From: an uncultured Vicinamibacterales bacterium
GTDB taxonomy: Bacteria > Acidobacteriota > Vicinamibacteria > Vicinamibacterales > UBA8438
Assembly (NCBI GenBank): GCA_958295905.1
Contig: OY282382.1
Span: 5,018,910-5,082,909, forward strand
Direction of reading: 5' to 3'
Length of the DNA: 64,000 nt
Part shown: piece after piece, positions 39,961 through 48,477 of the stretch
How the letters are laid out: every line of letters starts with the position of its first letter
Position numbering within the stretch: the first letter of the stretch is position 1
Notes under the pieces: generated by a model
The model's database searches: none
What the model saw: only the letters and a program-made list of their open reading frames with translations
What the model was told of the DNA's origin: nothing
Position numbers and translations under genes: made by a program

Positions 39961-40776
39961 ATGAAAATCCTGTTCATAGGCGACATCGTCGGAAAGGCCG
40001 GCCGGGCGCTCACGCGACTGGGGGTGTCGGCGCTCGTCGACCGGCACGACCTCGACCTCGTCATCGCCAACGTCGAGAACGCGGCCGGCGGCAACGGCGT
40101 CACCCGCGATATCGGCGAGAGCCTGCGCGACCACGGCATCCAGGTGATGACGTCCGGAAACCACATCTGGGACAAGAAGGAAGCCCTCGACTACATCAAG
40201 CTGGAGCCGCGTCTGATCAGACCCGCCAACTACCCCGCCGGGGTTCCCGGCGCCGGCCACGTGGTGGTCACCGCGCGGTCCGGCGAGGAGGTCGGGGTGA
40301 TCAACGTGATGGGCCGGGTGTTCATGGCCCCCCTCGACAACCCGTTCACGGTGGTGCGGCGGGAGATCGCCGCGGTGCGGGAGACCGCCCGCGTCATCCT
40401 GGTCGACTTCCACGCCGAAGCGACCTCCGAGAAGATCGCCATGGGTTGGCATCTGGACGGCGCGGTGACGGCGGTGGTCGGAACCCACACCCACGTGCAG
40501 TCGGCCGATGACCGGCTGCTGCCCCAGGGCACCGCGTACATCACCGACGTCGGGATGACCGGTCCACACGACTCGGTGCTCGGGGTCGAGAAGGCGGTGG
40601 TGCTGCGCCGGTTCCTGACGGCGCTGCCGGGACGGTTCGACACCGCCCGCGGCGACCCCCGCCTGCACGGCGTCATCGTGACCGCCGACGCCGCCACCGG
40701 GCGCGCGACGGCCATCGAGCGGCTGAGCCTGACCCCGGCCGACCTGGAGGCGGCGCCCGCGCCGAGCGCCTCGTGA
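39961..40776 (+). CDS. ymdB: YmdB-family metallophosphoesterase (TIGR00282)
   Basis: 271 residues. Metal ligands are spread over 'MKILFIGDIVGKAGR', 'IANVENAAGGNG', 'TSGNHIWDKKE', 'VDFHAEATSEKIAMGWHLDG' and 'VVGTHTHVQSADDRLLPQGTAYITDVGMTG'. The family hydrolyses 2',3'- and 3',5'-cyclic nucleotides and affects RNA turnover and development in Bacillus. It overlaps the xseA start by GTGA and is the first gene of a six-gene operon running to nadK. Confidence 0.92.
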   Translation: MKILFIGDIVGKAGRALTRLGVSALVDRHDLDLVIANVENAAGGNGVTRDIGESLRDHGIQVMTSGNHIWDKKEALDYIKLEPRLIRPANYPAGVPGAGHVVVTARSGEEVGVINVMGRVFMAPLDNPFTVVRREIAAVRETARVILVDFHAEATSEKIAMGWHLDGAVTAVVGTHTHVQSADDRLLPQGTAYITDVGMTGPHDSVLGVEKAVVLRRFLTALPGRFDTARGDPRLHGVIVTADAATGRATAIERLSLTPADLEAAPAPSAS

Positions 40777-42161
40777 CCAGCCTGCCGTTCGACGCGCCGC
40801 CGCCGCCCGGCCGCCGGCCCGCCCGGCGGATCGTCACCGTCACCGAGCTGACCAACCGCATCCGGGTGCTGCTCGAATCGACGCATGGACAGGTGTGGGT
40901 GGAAGGCGAGATCGCCAACTGCCGGTTGTGGAAGACCGGCCACCTGTATTTCACCCTGCGGGACGAGAACGCCCAGCTCAGGGCGGTGATGTTCCGGTCG
41001 GCGGCCCGCTATCTGCGCTTCGCGCCGGAGGACGGACTGCGCGTCGTCGCCCGCGGCCGGGTCACCGTCTACGAGCCGAAGGGCGAGTATCAGATCGTCT
41101 GCGAGCATCTGCAGCCGCAGGGTCGGGGCGCGCTGCAGTTGGCGTTCGACCAGTTGAAGCGCAGGCTCGACACCGAGGGACTCTTCGCCCCGGACCGGAA
41201 GCGCCCGCTGCCGGTGCTGCCGCGGCAGATCGGCATCGTGACCTCTTCGGACGGCGCCGCGGTGCGGGACATCCTCCAGGTGCTGGGGCGGCGCCACCGC
41301 ACCGCGCACGTCGTGCTGTGTCCGGTCCGGGTGCAGGGCGAGGGCGCCGCCGATGAGATCGCGCGCGGCGTTCGGCGGCTCGCGCGGCAGGACGGCGTCG
41401 ACGTGATCATCGTGGGTCGGGGCGGCGGCTCGCTCGAGGACCTCTGGGCGTTCAACGAAGAACCGGTGGCCCGGGCGATCGCGGCGGCCCCGGTGCCGGT
41501 CATCTCGGCCGTCGGTCACGAAATCGACGTCACCATCAGCGACATGGTGGCCGACGTCCGCGCCGCGACCCCTTCCGCCGCGGCCGAAATCGTGGTGGCG
41601 GGCCGCGGCGAACTCATCGCCCGGATCGACCGGCTCGCGGCAAGGCTCCGGACCGCTCTCCAAGACGCGGCGGGACGACGGCGCGCCCGCCTGCTCGACC
41701 TCGTCCGGCGCCCGGGTCTGACCGGCTGGCCGGCCCGGCTGGCGATGCGCGGCCGGCACGTGGCCGGGTTGACCCACGCCATCGCCCGGCTCGCCCGGGC
41801 CGGCCTCGGGACCCGGGAGCGGCGCCTTCGCGGCGCGCAGCTCCGCCTCGAAGCCTGCGAGCCCGGGCGGCGGCTCGAAGCGGCGCGGACCCGGCTCGTG
41901 GCCGCCGGGGGGCGCCTGGACACCGCCCTCGTCCGGCGGCGCGAACGGGCGCAGGGCCGGCTCACCGAGCTGTCGGGGCGGCTCGACGCGTTGAGTCCGC
42001 TCGGGGTCCTCGGACGCGGCTACGCGATCTGCTGGCAGGGCGATCGCCGGGCGATCGTCCGGGATGCGGCAACCGTCTCGGTGGGAGACGACCTCGTCAT
42101 CGGACTCGACCGCGGGCGGCTCGGCTGCATCGTCACGGGCAAGGATGAGCCGCATGAATGA
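40773..42161 (+). CDS. xseA: exodeoxyribonuclease VII large subunit
   Basis: 462 residues. The N-terminal OB-fold ('GQVWVEGEIANCRLWKTGHLYFTLRDENAQLRAVMF') is followed by the nuclease domain ('GIVTSSDGAAVRDILQVLGRR', 'VDVIIVGRGGGSLEDLWAFNEEPVARAI', 'PVISAVGHEIDVTISDMVADVRAATPSAAAE') and a long coiled coil that binds XseB. Degrades single-stranded DNA in either direction. GTG start at 40773 overlapping ymdB; its stop overlaps xseB. Confidence 0.96.
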   Translation: MTSLPFDAPPPPGRRPARRIVTVTELTNRIRVLLESTHGQVWVEGEIANCRLWKTGHLYFTLRDENAQLRAVMFRSAARYLRFAPEDGLRVVARGRVTVYEPKGEYQIVCEHLQPQGRGALQLAFDQLKRRLDTEGLFAPDRKRPLPVLPRQIGIVTSSDGAAVRDILQVLGRRHRTAHVVLCPVRVQGEGAADEIARGVRRLARQDGVDVIIVGRGGGSLEDLWAFNEEPVARAIAAAPVPVISAVGHEIDVTISDMVADVRAATPSAAAEIVVAGRGELIARIDRLAARLRTALQDAAGRRRARLLDLVRRPGLTGWPARLAMRGRHVAGLTHAIARLARAGLGTRERRLRGAQLRLEACEPGRRLEAARTRLVAAGGRLDTALVRRRERAQGRLTELSGRLDALSPLGVLGRGYAICWQGDRRAIVRDAATVSVGDDLVIGLDRGRLGCIVTGKDEPHE

Positions 42162-42399
42162 CAACATCAAGGACTTCGAATCGGCGATCAAGGAGCTGGA
42201 GTCGATTGTCGACACGCTCGAGCGGGGCGACATGCCGCTCGAGCAGTCGCTGCAGTTGTTCGAGCGCGGCGTGCGGTTGTCCCGGTTCTGCCACACCCGC
42301 CTCGAAGACGCGGAGCGCCGGATCGAGATCCTGACGGAACGGGGTGAGCGCCAGGCTGCGCCCGACGCCCTCACCACGGCACCGAAGGACGGCACGTGA
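42154..42399 (+). CDS. xseB: exodeoxyribonuclease VII small subunit
   Basis: 81 residues: 'FESAIKELESIVDTLERGDMPLEQSLQLFERGVRLSRFCHTRLEDAERRIEIL' is the standard helical hairpin. The ATG at 42154 has AAGGA 8 nt upstream; an ATG at 42145 would add three residues. Overlaps the xseA stop at the left and the ispA GTG at the right, so all three are coupled. Confidence 0.94.
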   Translation: MNDNIKDFESAIKELESIVDTLERGDMPLEQSLQLFERGVRLSRFCHTRLEDAERRIEILTERGERQAAPDALTTAPKDGT

Positions 42400-43358
42400 G
42401 CGAAGGCACGGCGTTCGACCGCTATCTGGACGCCCGCCGCCGGGAGATCGACGCGGCCCTGGACGAGGCCCTCCCGGCGCCGCCGGCGTGCCCGCCGCCG
42501 ATCGCGGAGGCCATGCGGTACAGCGTCTTCGCCGGCGGCAAGCGTTTCCGGCCGATTCTCACCTTGGCCGCCGCCGAGGCGGCGATCCCGTGCGGACCAG
42601 ACGCCGCCCCCCCGGAGGACACCGGGCGGATGCCCGCCCTGGCCGGCGCCTGCGCGATAGAGCTGATCCACACCTACTCCCTCGTGCACGACGATCTCCC
42701 GGCGATGGACGACGACACGCTACGGCGGGGCCGCCCCACCTCCCACGTGGTGTTCGGCGAAGGCGTCGCCATCCTCGCGGGAGACGCCCTCCTAACTCAG
42801 GCTTTCACCCTGCTGGCGGGTTCCCCGTCCCACGCTCCGCCGGGGTTCGAGGTCCGCAGGCTTCGCGCCATTGCGCGAATCGCCGAGGCGGCCGGGGCGG
42901 CGGGCATGGTGGGCGGCCAGACCCTGGACCTGACCGCGGGAGCCGGAGCGGATCGCGGGCCGGTACGCGCGGCCGACGACCCGGAAGCGGCGCTCCGGGA
43001 GGTGCACGAGCGCAAGACCGGCGCCTTGATCCGTGCCGCCGCGGCCATCGGCGCCATACTGGCCGGCGGCGGCGAGACGGCGGTGCGCGGGGTCGACGCC
43101 TACGCCGCCCACGTGGGACTGGCGTTCCAGATCGTCGACGACATCCTCGACGTCGAGGGCAGCACCGCCGAGCTCGGCAAGACGGCGGGAAAGGACGCGG
43201 TCGCGCGCAAGCCCACCTACCCGTCGATGCACGGGCTCGACCGGTCGCGGGCGCTGGCCGCCGACGCGGTCGCCGCCGCCCGCGATGCGCTCGCGTCGGC
43301 CGGGTTGGGGGGACGGCTCGGAGACATCGCCGAATGGGTGTTGTCCCGAACCTCGTGA
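42396..43358 (+). CDS. ispA: (2E,6E)-farnesyl diphosphate synthase / polyprenyl synthetase
   Basis: 320 residues. The first Asp-rich motif is 'VHDDLPAMDDDTLRRGRPTSH' and the second 'QIVDDILDVEGS'; both are complete. 'YSVFAGGKRFRPILTLAAAEA' binds substrate. Makes C15 (perhaps longer) prenyl diphosphate for quinones and cell-wall carriers. GTG start at 42396. dxs, often between ispA and tlyA in such operons, is missing here. Confidence 0.93.
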   Translation: MSEGTAFDRYLDARRREIDAALDEALPAPPACPPPIAEAMRYSVFAGGKRFRPILTLAAAEAAIPCGPDAAPPEDTGRMPALAGACAIELIHTYSLVHDDLPAMDDDTLRRGRPTSHVVFGEGVAILAGDALLTQAFTLLAGSPSHAPPGFEVRRLRAIARIAEAAGAAGMVGGQTLDLTAGAGADRGPVRAADDPEAALREVHERKTGALIRAAAAIGAILAGGGETAVRGVDAYAAHVGLAFQIVDDILDVEGSTAELGKTAGKDAVARKPTYPSMHGLDRSRALAADAVAAARDALASAGLGGRLGDIAEWVLSRTS

Positions 43359-43389
43359 TCGACGGAGACCGGAACGGAGCCCGGTTCTG

Positions 43390-44145
43390 ATGCCGTCGCG
43401 CATCCGGCTCGATACGCTGCTGCATGAACGAGGCCTCGTCAGCTCCCGGACGCGGGGACGAACGTCGGTGCTCGCGGGACTGGTCCGGGTCGACGGCCGC
43501 CCCGCCACCAAGGCCGGCGCCCTCGTGCCGACCGACGCCGAGGTGACCCTCGACGCCCCCGATCACCCCTATGTCGGACGCGGCGGGGTGAAGCTGGCCC
43601 ACGCCCTGGAGGTCTTCGGGGTCGACCCCGGCGGCGCGGCCGCCCTCGACGTCGGGGCCTCCACCGGCGGCTTCACGGACGTCCTGCTGAGACGCGGCGC
43701 CCGCACCGTGGTGGCCCTCGACGTCGGCCGGGGCCAGCTCGACTGGCGGCTGCGGAGAGACCCGCGCATTCGGGTTCTGGAACGCGTCCACATCGGCGCC
43801 GTGACCCCGGAGGGCCTGCCGGCCGGCCTGCGCCGGTTCGACGTCATCACCGTCGACGTCTCGTTCATCTCGATAGGCCGGTTCATCGATCGGCTCCCGG
43901 CCCTCCTCGCCCCCGGGGGGGATCTGCTGACGCTCGTGAAGCCGCAGTTCGAAGCCGGCCGCGCGGAGGTCCGGCGCGGCGGGCTGATCACGGATCCGGA
44001 GGTGCACGAACGCGTGGTGGAGAGCGTCGCCGCCGCCGCGGCTGCGGTAGGATTGAGACGCGTGGCGATGACCCCTTCACCGATCACGGGAACCAAGGGC
44101 AACCAGGAATTCTTCCTGCACCTGCAGGCCGCGGCCGAACCGTGA
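43390..44145 (+). CDS. tlyA: TlyA-family rRNA methyltransferase
   Basis: 251 residues. The N-terminal S4 RNA-binding domain ('RIRLDTLLHERGLVSSRTRGR') is followed by an FtsJ-like SAM domain ('ALDVGASTGGFTDVLLRRGARTVVALDVGRGQL', 'VDVSFISIGRFIDRLPALLAPGGDLLTLVKPQFEAGR', 'TGTKGNQEFFLHL'). Relatives 2'-O-methylate rRNA cytidines and affect capreomycin sensitivity. The older 'hemolysin' label is not supported here. Lies 31 bp after ispA and overlaps nadK. Confidence 0.92.
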   Translation: MPSRIRLDTLLHERGLVSSRTRGRTSVLAGLVRVDGRPATKAGALVPTDAEVTLDAPDHPYVGRGGVKLAHALEVFGVDPGGAAALDVGASTGGFTDVLLRRGARTVVALDVGRGQLDWRLRRDPRIRVLERVHIGAVTPEGLPAGLRRFDVITVDVSFISIGRFIDRLPALLAPGGDLLTLVKPQFEAGRAEVRRGGLITDPEVHERVVESVAAAAAAVGLRRVAMTPSPITGTKGNQEFFLHLQAAAEP

Positions 44146-45056
44146 TGGGCGTCGACACCCCCCCTCCCGGCGCCCCCGCCGCCGTCACGCGGGTCGGCAT
44201 CGTCGCGAAGAAGCGTCTGGCCGCGGCGGCGCCGGTGGTGCGGGACGTCGTCGCATGGCTGGAGCGCCGCGGGCTGCAACCGGTGGTGGAATCCCGAACG
44301 GCGGCGCTCGCCGAGCTGACCGCGGTCACCGCCGCCGACGTGTCGGCCCTCCCGGACGCCTCCGACCTGATTCTCGTGCTCGGCGGCGACGGCACGCTCC
44401 TCGGCATGGCCCGCCGGATCGCGGTGGCGGCGGCCGATCCCCCCGTTCTCGCCGTCAATTTCGGGGGGCTCGGCTTCCTGACCGAGATTACCCTCCCGGA
44501 GCTGTTCACGGCGCTGGCCTCGGTGGTGGAGGGCGCCGCCCGGATCGACGAGCGCCGCATGCTGCAGTCGCGCACCCTGCGTGGCGGCGCGACGACGGGG
44601 GAAGGCGTCGCGCTGAACGACGTGGTGATCACGAAGAGCGCCCTGTCCGGCATGATCGACCTGTCGGTGTCGGTGGGCGACCAGTTCGTGGCGCAGCTCC
44701 GGGCCGATGGACTGATCATCTCCAGCCCGACCGGCTCAACCGCCTACAACCTGTCGACGGGCGGCCCGATCGTGCATCCCCTCGTCAACGCCGTGGTCCT
44801 GACCCCCATCGCTCCGCACATGCTCGCCAACCGCCCTCTCGTGCTGCCGGAGAGCGCCGCGATTCGCGTCCAGCCCGATCTCGCCGACCGGCGGGTGCAG
44901 GCGTTCGCCAGCTTCGACGGACAGACCGGCTTCGAGCTCGAACCGGGCGACGCGGTGCTCGTGGAGACCGCCCCCCGCCCGCTGCGCATGATTCGCGCCG
45001 CGGCGCGCCCCTACTACGCCGTCCTGCGGGAGAAGCTGGGATGGGCGGCGCGGTGA
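44142..45056 (+). CDS. nadK: NAD kinase
   Basis: 304 residues; phosphorylates NAD to NADP. 'LVLGGDGTLLGMAR' is the GGDGT catalytic motif, 'VNFGGLGFLTEI' the NxGxxGFL motif, and 'DGLIISSPTGSTAYNLSTGGPIVHP' the substrate site. The start is the GTG at 44142 or the ATG at 44145, both overlapping the tlyA stop. Last gene of the ymdB operon; a tandem hairpin repeat follows. Confidence 0.95.
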   Translation: MMGVDTPPPGAPAAVTRVGIVAKKRLAAAAPVVRDVVAWLERRGLQPVVESRTAALAELTAVTAADVSALPDASDLILVLGGDGTLLGMARRIAVAAADPPVLAVNFGGLGFLTEITLPELFTALASVVEGAARIDERRMLQSRTLRGGATTGEGVALNDVVITKSALSGMIDLSVSVGDQFVAQLRADGLIISSPTGSTAYNLSTGGPIVHPLVNAVVLTPIAPHMLANRPLVLPESAAIRVQPDLADRRVQAFASFDGQTGFELEPGDAVLVETAPRPLRMIRAAARPYYAVLREKLGWAAR

Positions 45057-45063
45057 GGCCCGC

Positions 45064-45168
45064 GCCGCAGAAGTCTCGCGCCGGCGAACTCCAACGCGAC
45101 GTTGAGCCGCAGAAGTTTCGCGCCGGCGAGACTTCCAATGCGACCGTCAGGTCGCGCCGCCGCTGATG
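45064..45168 (+). repeat. tandem hairpin repeat between nadK and the VOC gene
   Basis: GCCGCAGAAGTYTCGCGCCGG plus a GA(G)ACTYCAAYGCGAC tail occurs at 45064 and again at 45106 (period 42 bp). The second copy continues as CAGGTCGCGCCGCCGC and aligns with 15322-15384. Its right end enters the 3' end of the VOC gene. Confidence 0.7.
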
Positions 45169-45548
45169 GGCGGATGGTGGATGATCTGGATGGTGTTGCC
45201 GTCGGGGTCCTGAAGGTACAGGGACCGGGCGCCGTCCCGGTGGGTCCGGGGCCGGGCCTGGAGCGGCACGCCGTGCTCCTCGAGATACGCGGCCCAGCGG
45301 TCGACGTCGTCCGCGTGCCGCACCAGCAACCCGAGGTGGTCGAGCCGGCCGGATTCCGCGGCATCGCCGGGACCGGCGCGATGGAGGGCGAGATTGTCCG
45401 CCCCCGAGGTCAGATAGACGTTGTCGTCGTCCGGCGCCCACTCGACCGCGAAGCCCAGCCGTTCGACGTAGAACCGCCGCATGTCGTCGAACGCCTTCGC
45501 GAACAGCGCGAGGTGTCGGATCCCGAGATGTCCCGGCCGGCCGGTCAT
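45147..45548 (-). CDS. VOC-family (glyoxalase/dioxygenase-like) protein
   Basis: 133 residues: 'IRHLALFAKAFDDMRRFYVERLGFAVEW' and 'RLDHLGLLVRHADDVDRWAAYLEEHGVPL' are the paired VOC modules, with 'SLYLQDPDGNTIQIIHHP' at the C-terminus carrying the last metal ligand region. Substrate unknown; the family includes glyoxalases, FosA-type resistance enzymes and dioxygenases. ATG at 45548. Single gene, convergent with nadK. Confidence 0.85.
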   Translation of the reverse strand: MTGRPGHLGIRHLALFAKAFDDMRRFYVERLGFAVEWAPDDDNVYLTSGADNLALHRAGPGDAAESGRLDHLGLLVRHADDVDRWAAYLEEHGVPLQARPRTHRDGARSLYLQDPDGNTIQIIHHPPISGGAT

Positions 45549-45677
45549 GGCAACTACCCTGAAATCGCCGCCCCGCGACGCCCCTTCCCGTCCAACCGGC
45601 CCTCCAGGACTCCCGCCCTCACCGGTGCGGATTTCCAGTCTATCACCGGGGGCCGGTCCGACGGCCCCCCGCGCCCC

Positions 45678-45850
45678 CAGGGACATCCCACGCTCCGTCA
45701 CCGCCGTGCGCAGGCAGCATCGTTGCGGGTCCCGGGGCTCCGGACGGGCGGAATCGTGGGTCTCACGCGGCGCCGGCCGGTCGGCAAGACGGTGGCGCCC
45801 CCTCGAATCGGGGGCGGGCCGTCACGCGCCGTCAGCGTGGGACGCGCCTG
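45678..45850 (+). mobile_element. MITE-A copy 3, intact with 9-bp target duplication
   Basis: 173 bp. The left terminal repeat CAGGGACATCCCACGCT is opposed by AGCGTGGGACGCGCCTG at the right. It is directly flanked by CCGCGCCCC at 45669-45677 and 45851-45859. Internal hairpins include CCGG-GGCT-CCGG and CGTG-GGTCT-CACG. No coding capacity. Confidence 0.88.
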
Positions 45851-45891
45851 CCGCGCCCCCCGCGCCGGTGGAAACCGGCGCGGGGGGCTGC

Positions 45892-45897
45892 TAGAAT
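45892..45897 (+). promoter_or_regulatory. -10 element adjacent to the 45904 start
   Basis: TAGAAT ends 7 nt before the ATG at 45904, and no Shine-Dalgarno sequence is present. The predicted transcription start coincides with the start codon. Confidence 0.45.
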
Positions 45898-45903
45898 TCC
45901 GGT

Positions 45904-46362
45904 ATGGCTCCCCGTTCGGCGGCACAGGTGCGTTGCGCTCTCTGCGGAGCGAAGGAGGTGTCCGAACCCCGCGGCGATGCGAAGTACTGCCGCGACTGCT
46001 GGGACAAGAAGGTCGCCGTCGAGGACGTCGTCGCCCGCGAGTTCGCCGTCAAGCGGTACATCCGGGCGCACAGCGCCGAGAAGTACCTCGTCTACCACTC
46101 GACGTTGAAGCGCCCGTGCGGCCAGTTGATCGTGGTGGACGACGGCTATGATCTGTTCCTGACGCTGGTGCTTTATCCGACGTTCGGTTGGGACGAACCG
46201 GCGTATCATCTCGAAGGCGATCCCGACGGCCGGGCATTTGCGGAGATCCTGGTCGACGTGGTCGCCGCGGAAGTCATCGAACCCTGGGGCGGCGGCAAGT
46301 GGCACCTGGAGATCTTCCGGACCAGTCACGCGGATCCGGAGGACTGGAACGGGGAGATGTGA
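45904..46362 (+). CDS. unknown protein with N-terminal zinc ribbon
   Basis: 152 residues. Two CxxC pairs ('CALCG' and 'CRDCW', residues ~11-32) form a probable zinc ribbon. An alpha/beta region follows ('YIRAHSAEKYLVYHSTLKRPCGQLIVVDDGYDLFLTLVLYP'), with an acidic C-terminus. Cytoplasmic. No family is recognised. It appears to be transcribed from a leaderless promoter and is followed by a separate promoter for the next gene. Confidence 0.7.
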   Translation: MAPRSAAQVRCALCGAKEVSEPRGDAKYCRDCWDKKVAVEDVVAREFAVKRYIRAHSAEKYLVYHSTLKRPCGQLIVVDDGYDLFLTLVLYPTFGWDEPAYHLEGDPDGRAFAEILVDVVAAEVIEPWGGGKWHLEIFRTSHADPEDWNGEM

Positions 46363-46370
46363 AACTCCAG

Positions 46371-46399
46371 TTGAGGTTTGCGGCAACCCGCCCTATAAT
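46371..46399 (+). promoter_or_regulatory. sigma-70 promoter of the 46446 gene
   Basis: TTGAGG (46371-46376), 17-nt spacer, TATAAT (46394-46399). It is the best housekeeping promoter in the window and predicts a ~40-nt leader. Confidence 0.7.
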
Positions 46400-46445
46400 C
46401 CATCCATCGGTCCCTGATTCGGGTGATGCATTCGGAGGTCAGTTC

Positions 46446-46973
46446 ATGAGAGGCCTGAAGCTCGCGGCGTTGTTCGGTTGTTTCGTGGCGATCGGGATGT
46501 CGTTCGGTTGCGGTGGCGAAGCCGTCGCCGAAGCCGAGGAAAGGCCGCTGGCCGTACCGATCAACCTCCGGGAGCTGCTCGATAACAAGGGCGAGTCGGA
46601 TCTGGTCGCGACCATCCGCGGACCCGGGCAGGTCGGCTATCTCCAGCCCAGATCGCGGCGCCAGCGGAACGAGATGGTCACCACTTTCCGCGTTCAGAAC
46701 AACTCGACCGGCGCGCTGGCCGCGTTCAAGGTGGACGAGTTCTGGTACGACCGCGCCGGCGAAACCGTGAGCGGCGGTTCGTTCCGGATGCAGAAGCCGT
46801 TTCTGCCGGGCGAGATCGTCGCGGTCGAGATACGTATTCCGCGCAACCGGCGGATGGCCCGCAACAACTACGAGTTCAGCCACAAGAACGGCGTCATCGA
46901 GACCACCCTCTTCGAGGAAATGGACGAGCCGACACCCATCGAAGAGGAAGAAGACGCCGAAGAGGCTCCCTGA
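46446..46973 (+). CDS. secreted or lipoprotein-like protein, unknown
   Basis: 175 residues. A hydrophobic N-terminus ('LKLAALFGCFVAIGMSFGCGG') ends at a Cys, but the lipobox is not canonical, so lipidation is uncertain. The middle part looks like an immunoglobulin-like beta domain ('MVTTFRVQNNSTGALAAFKVDEFWYDRAGETVSGG'). The C-terminus is strongly acidic ('PIEEEEDAEEAP'). No family recognised. Followed by a perfect intrinsic terminator. Confidence 0.7.
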   Translation: MRGLKLAALFGCFVAIGMSFGCGGEAVAEAEERPLAVPINLRELLDNKGESDLVATIRGPGQVGYLQPRSRRQRNEMVTTFRVQNNSTGALAAFKVDEFWYDRAGETVSGGSFRMQKPFLPGEIVAVEIRIPRNRRMARNNYEFSHKNGVIETTLFEEMDEPTPIEEEEDAEEAP

Positions 46974-47053
46974 TCGCGCATGACCCGCGCGACCTGCCGG
47001 GTCGGGCGGGACGTGGAGCCAACGCCGGGCGATTTGTGGGCCGGTTTACCGAA

Positions 47054-47090
47054 GGCGCCAGACGGATTCGAGATCCGTCTGGCGCCTTTC
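47054..47090 (+). terminator. perfect intrinsic terminator
   Basis: GGCGCCAGACGGAT (47054-47067) pairs perfectly with ATCCGTCTGGCGCC (47073-47086) around TCGAG, followed by TTTCGCATTT. Ends the transcript from 46394. Confidence 0.8.
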
Positions 47091-47194
47091 GCATTTGCGC
47101 CGCCGTTCCGTGACCTCGGCCGACCATCCCGGCCATTGCGGCGTCCAAGACAATGGATGACGTGGACGTTCGCCTGCCGTGATCCGGCCGCTGC

Positions 47195-47200
47195 TATACT
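47195..47200 (+). promoter_or_regulatory. -10 element adjacent to the M24 peptidase start
   Basis: TATACT ends 8 nt before the ATG at 47208; no Shine-Dalgarno sequence. Predicts a leaderless mRNA. Confidence 0.45.
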
Positions 47201-47207
47201 GCACGCC

Positions 47208-48389
47208 ATGAGCCTGGATGTCGACGCCGTCCAGCGCGCCCTGCGAGACGACGGGCTCGACGGGTGGCTGTTGTACGACTTTCACGGGTCGAACCCCATC
47301 GCCCGGCGGGTGGCGGGGTTCGCCGCCGGGGCCAAGATCACGACGCGGCGGTGGTACTACCTGATTCCCGCCGACGGTCCGCCGCGCGGACTGGTCCACG
47401 CCATCGAGGCGGACCGTCTCGACCACCTTCCCGGCAGCAAGACCCGCTACGCAGCCCACGACACCCTCGACGCCGGCCTGCGCGAGCTGCTGGCGAACTG
47501 CGCGACGGTGGCGATGGAGTACTCGCCGCGGTGCGCCATTCCCTACGTGTCACGCGTCGATGCCGGCACCATCGACGCGGTCCGAACCCTCGGGGTCGAC
47601 GTCCGCTCGTCCGGGGATCTGATTCAGCGGTTCGAGGCGGTCTGGGACGCGGACGCCCTCGCCTCGCACCACGCTGCGGCCGCCTCGCTCCACGCGATCA
47701 AGGACCGGGCGTTCGACTTCGTGTCCCGCCATCGCCGCGACGACCGTCCGCTCACCGAGCTCGACGTGCAGGAGGCGATGGCGGGGTGGTTCGACGAAGA
47801 GGGGCTGGTGAGCGACTCGCGGCCGGTCGTGGCCGCGCAGGAGAACGCCGGAGATCCGCACTATCTCCCGACGCCGGCGCGGCACCGCCGCATCGGCGCC
47901 GGGGAAGTGCTCCTGCTCGACCTGTGGGGAAAGAAGGCCACGCCGGGCGCGGTCTACGCGGACATCACCTGGATGGGATACACCGGCGCCGCCGTTCCCA
48001 CCCGCTACGCCGACGCCTTCCGGGTGATCCGCGACGGCCGGGACGCCGCCGTCGACCTCGTCCGGCGGGCGGTCGAGGACGGACGCGAGCTGCGCGGGTG
48101 GGAGGTGGACCGGACGGTCCGCGACCGGGTCGACGCAGCCGGGCTCGGTCACCGGTTCGTCCACCGGACCGGTCACAATCTGGGCCGGGAGGTCCATGGC
48201 AACGGCGCGCATCTCGACGACTTCGAGACCCACGACGAACGGCGGCTGCTGCCGGGCACCGGGGTGACCATCGAGCCCGGCGTGTACTTCGAGGATTTCG
48301 GACTTCGAACCGAGATCAACCTCTATATCGGATCGGAAACGGCTACGGTGACCGGTCCGCGGCAGGAAGAGATCCGGTCCCTGGGGTGA
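47208..48389 (+). CDS. M24-family aminopeptidase (Xaa-Pro peptidase-like)
   Basis: 393 residues. The N-terminal creatinase-like domain ('LRDDGLDGWLLYDFHGSNPIARR') is followed by the pita-bread metallopeptidase domain, with metal ligands in 'LLLDLWGKKATPGAVYADITWMGY', 'FVHRTGHNLGREVHGNG' and 'LLPGTGVTIEPGVY', and a final Glu in 'RTEINLYI'. Probably cleaves Xaa-Pro dipeptides in the cytoplasm. In-frame sequence upstream of ATG 47208 covers the previous terminator and is not coding. Confidence 0.88.
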   Translation: MSLDVDAVQRALRDDGLDGWLLYDFHGSNPIARRVAGFAAGAKITTRRWYYLIPADGPPRGLVHAIEADRLDHLPGSKTRYAAHDTLDAGLRELLANCATVAMEYSPRCAIPYVSRVDAGTIDAVRTLGVDVRSSGDLIQRFEAVWDADALASHHAAAASLHAIKDRAFDFVSRHRRDDRPLTELDVQEAMAGWFDEEGLVSDSRPVVAAQENAGDPHYLPTPARHRRIGAGEVLLLDLWGKKATPGAVYADITWMGYTGAAVPTRYADAFRVIRDGRDAAVDLVRRAVEDGRELRGWEVDRTVRDRVDAAGLGHRFVHRTGHNLGREVHGNGAHLDDFETHDERRLLPGTGVTIEPGVYFEDFGLRTEINLYIGSETATVTGPRQEEIRSLG

Positions 48390-48409
48390 CCACACCGGGT
48401 TTGCTGTGA

Positions 48410-48469
48410 AACATGTCCCGACGTTTCGCGGCGTTGAGGTGATCGGCATCCCCGATCATGACGGCTTGG
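48410..48469 (+). promoter_or_regulatory. shared leader element, degP copy
   Basis: About 60 bp nearly identical to 58038-58094 (shared CGACGTTTCG and GATCATGACGG). It contains a 7-bp stem TGATCGG/CCGATCA around a 5-nt loop (48440-48458). It ends 9 bp before the degP start. Confidence 0.6.
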
Positions 48470-48477
48470 AGGGCAGG

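Larger units (their letters stand above)
45549..45903. other. intergenic region largely made of MITE-A copy 3
   Basis: 355 bp between divergent genes. About half is the element at 45678-45850. The rest is featureless, apart from a G/C-rich stem (CCCCCCGCGCCGG with CCGGCGCGGGGGG, 45856-45887) just before the 45904 promoter. Confidence 0.6.

Noticed and set aside
43390-44145. Hemolysin function for TlyA
   Set aside because: The S4 plus FtsJ-like domains indicate an rRNA methyltransferase. The hemolysin name is historical.
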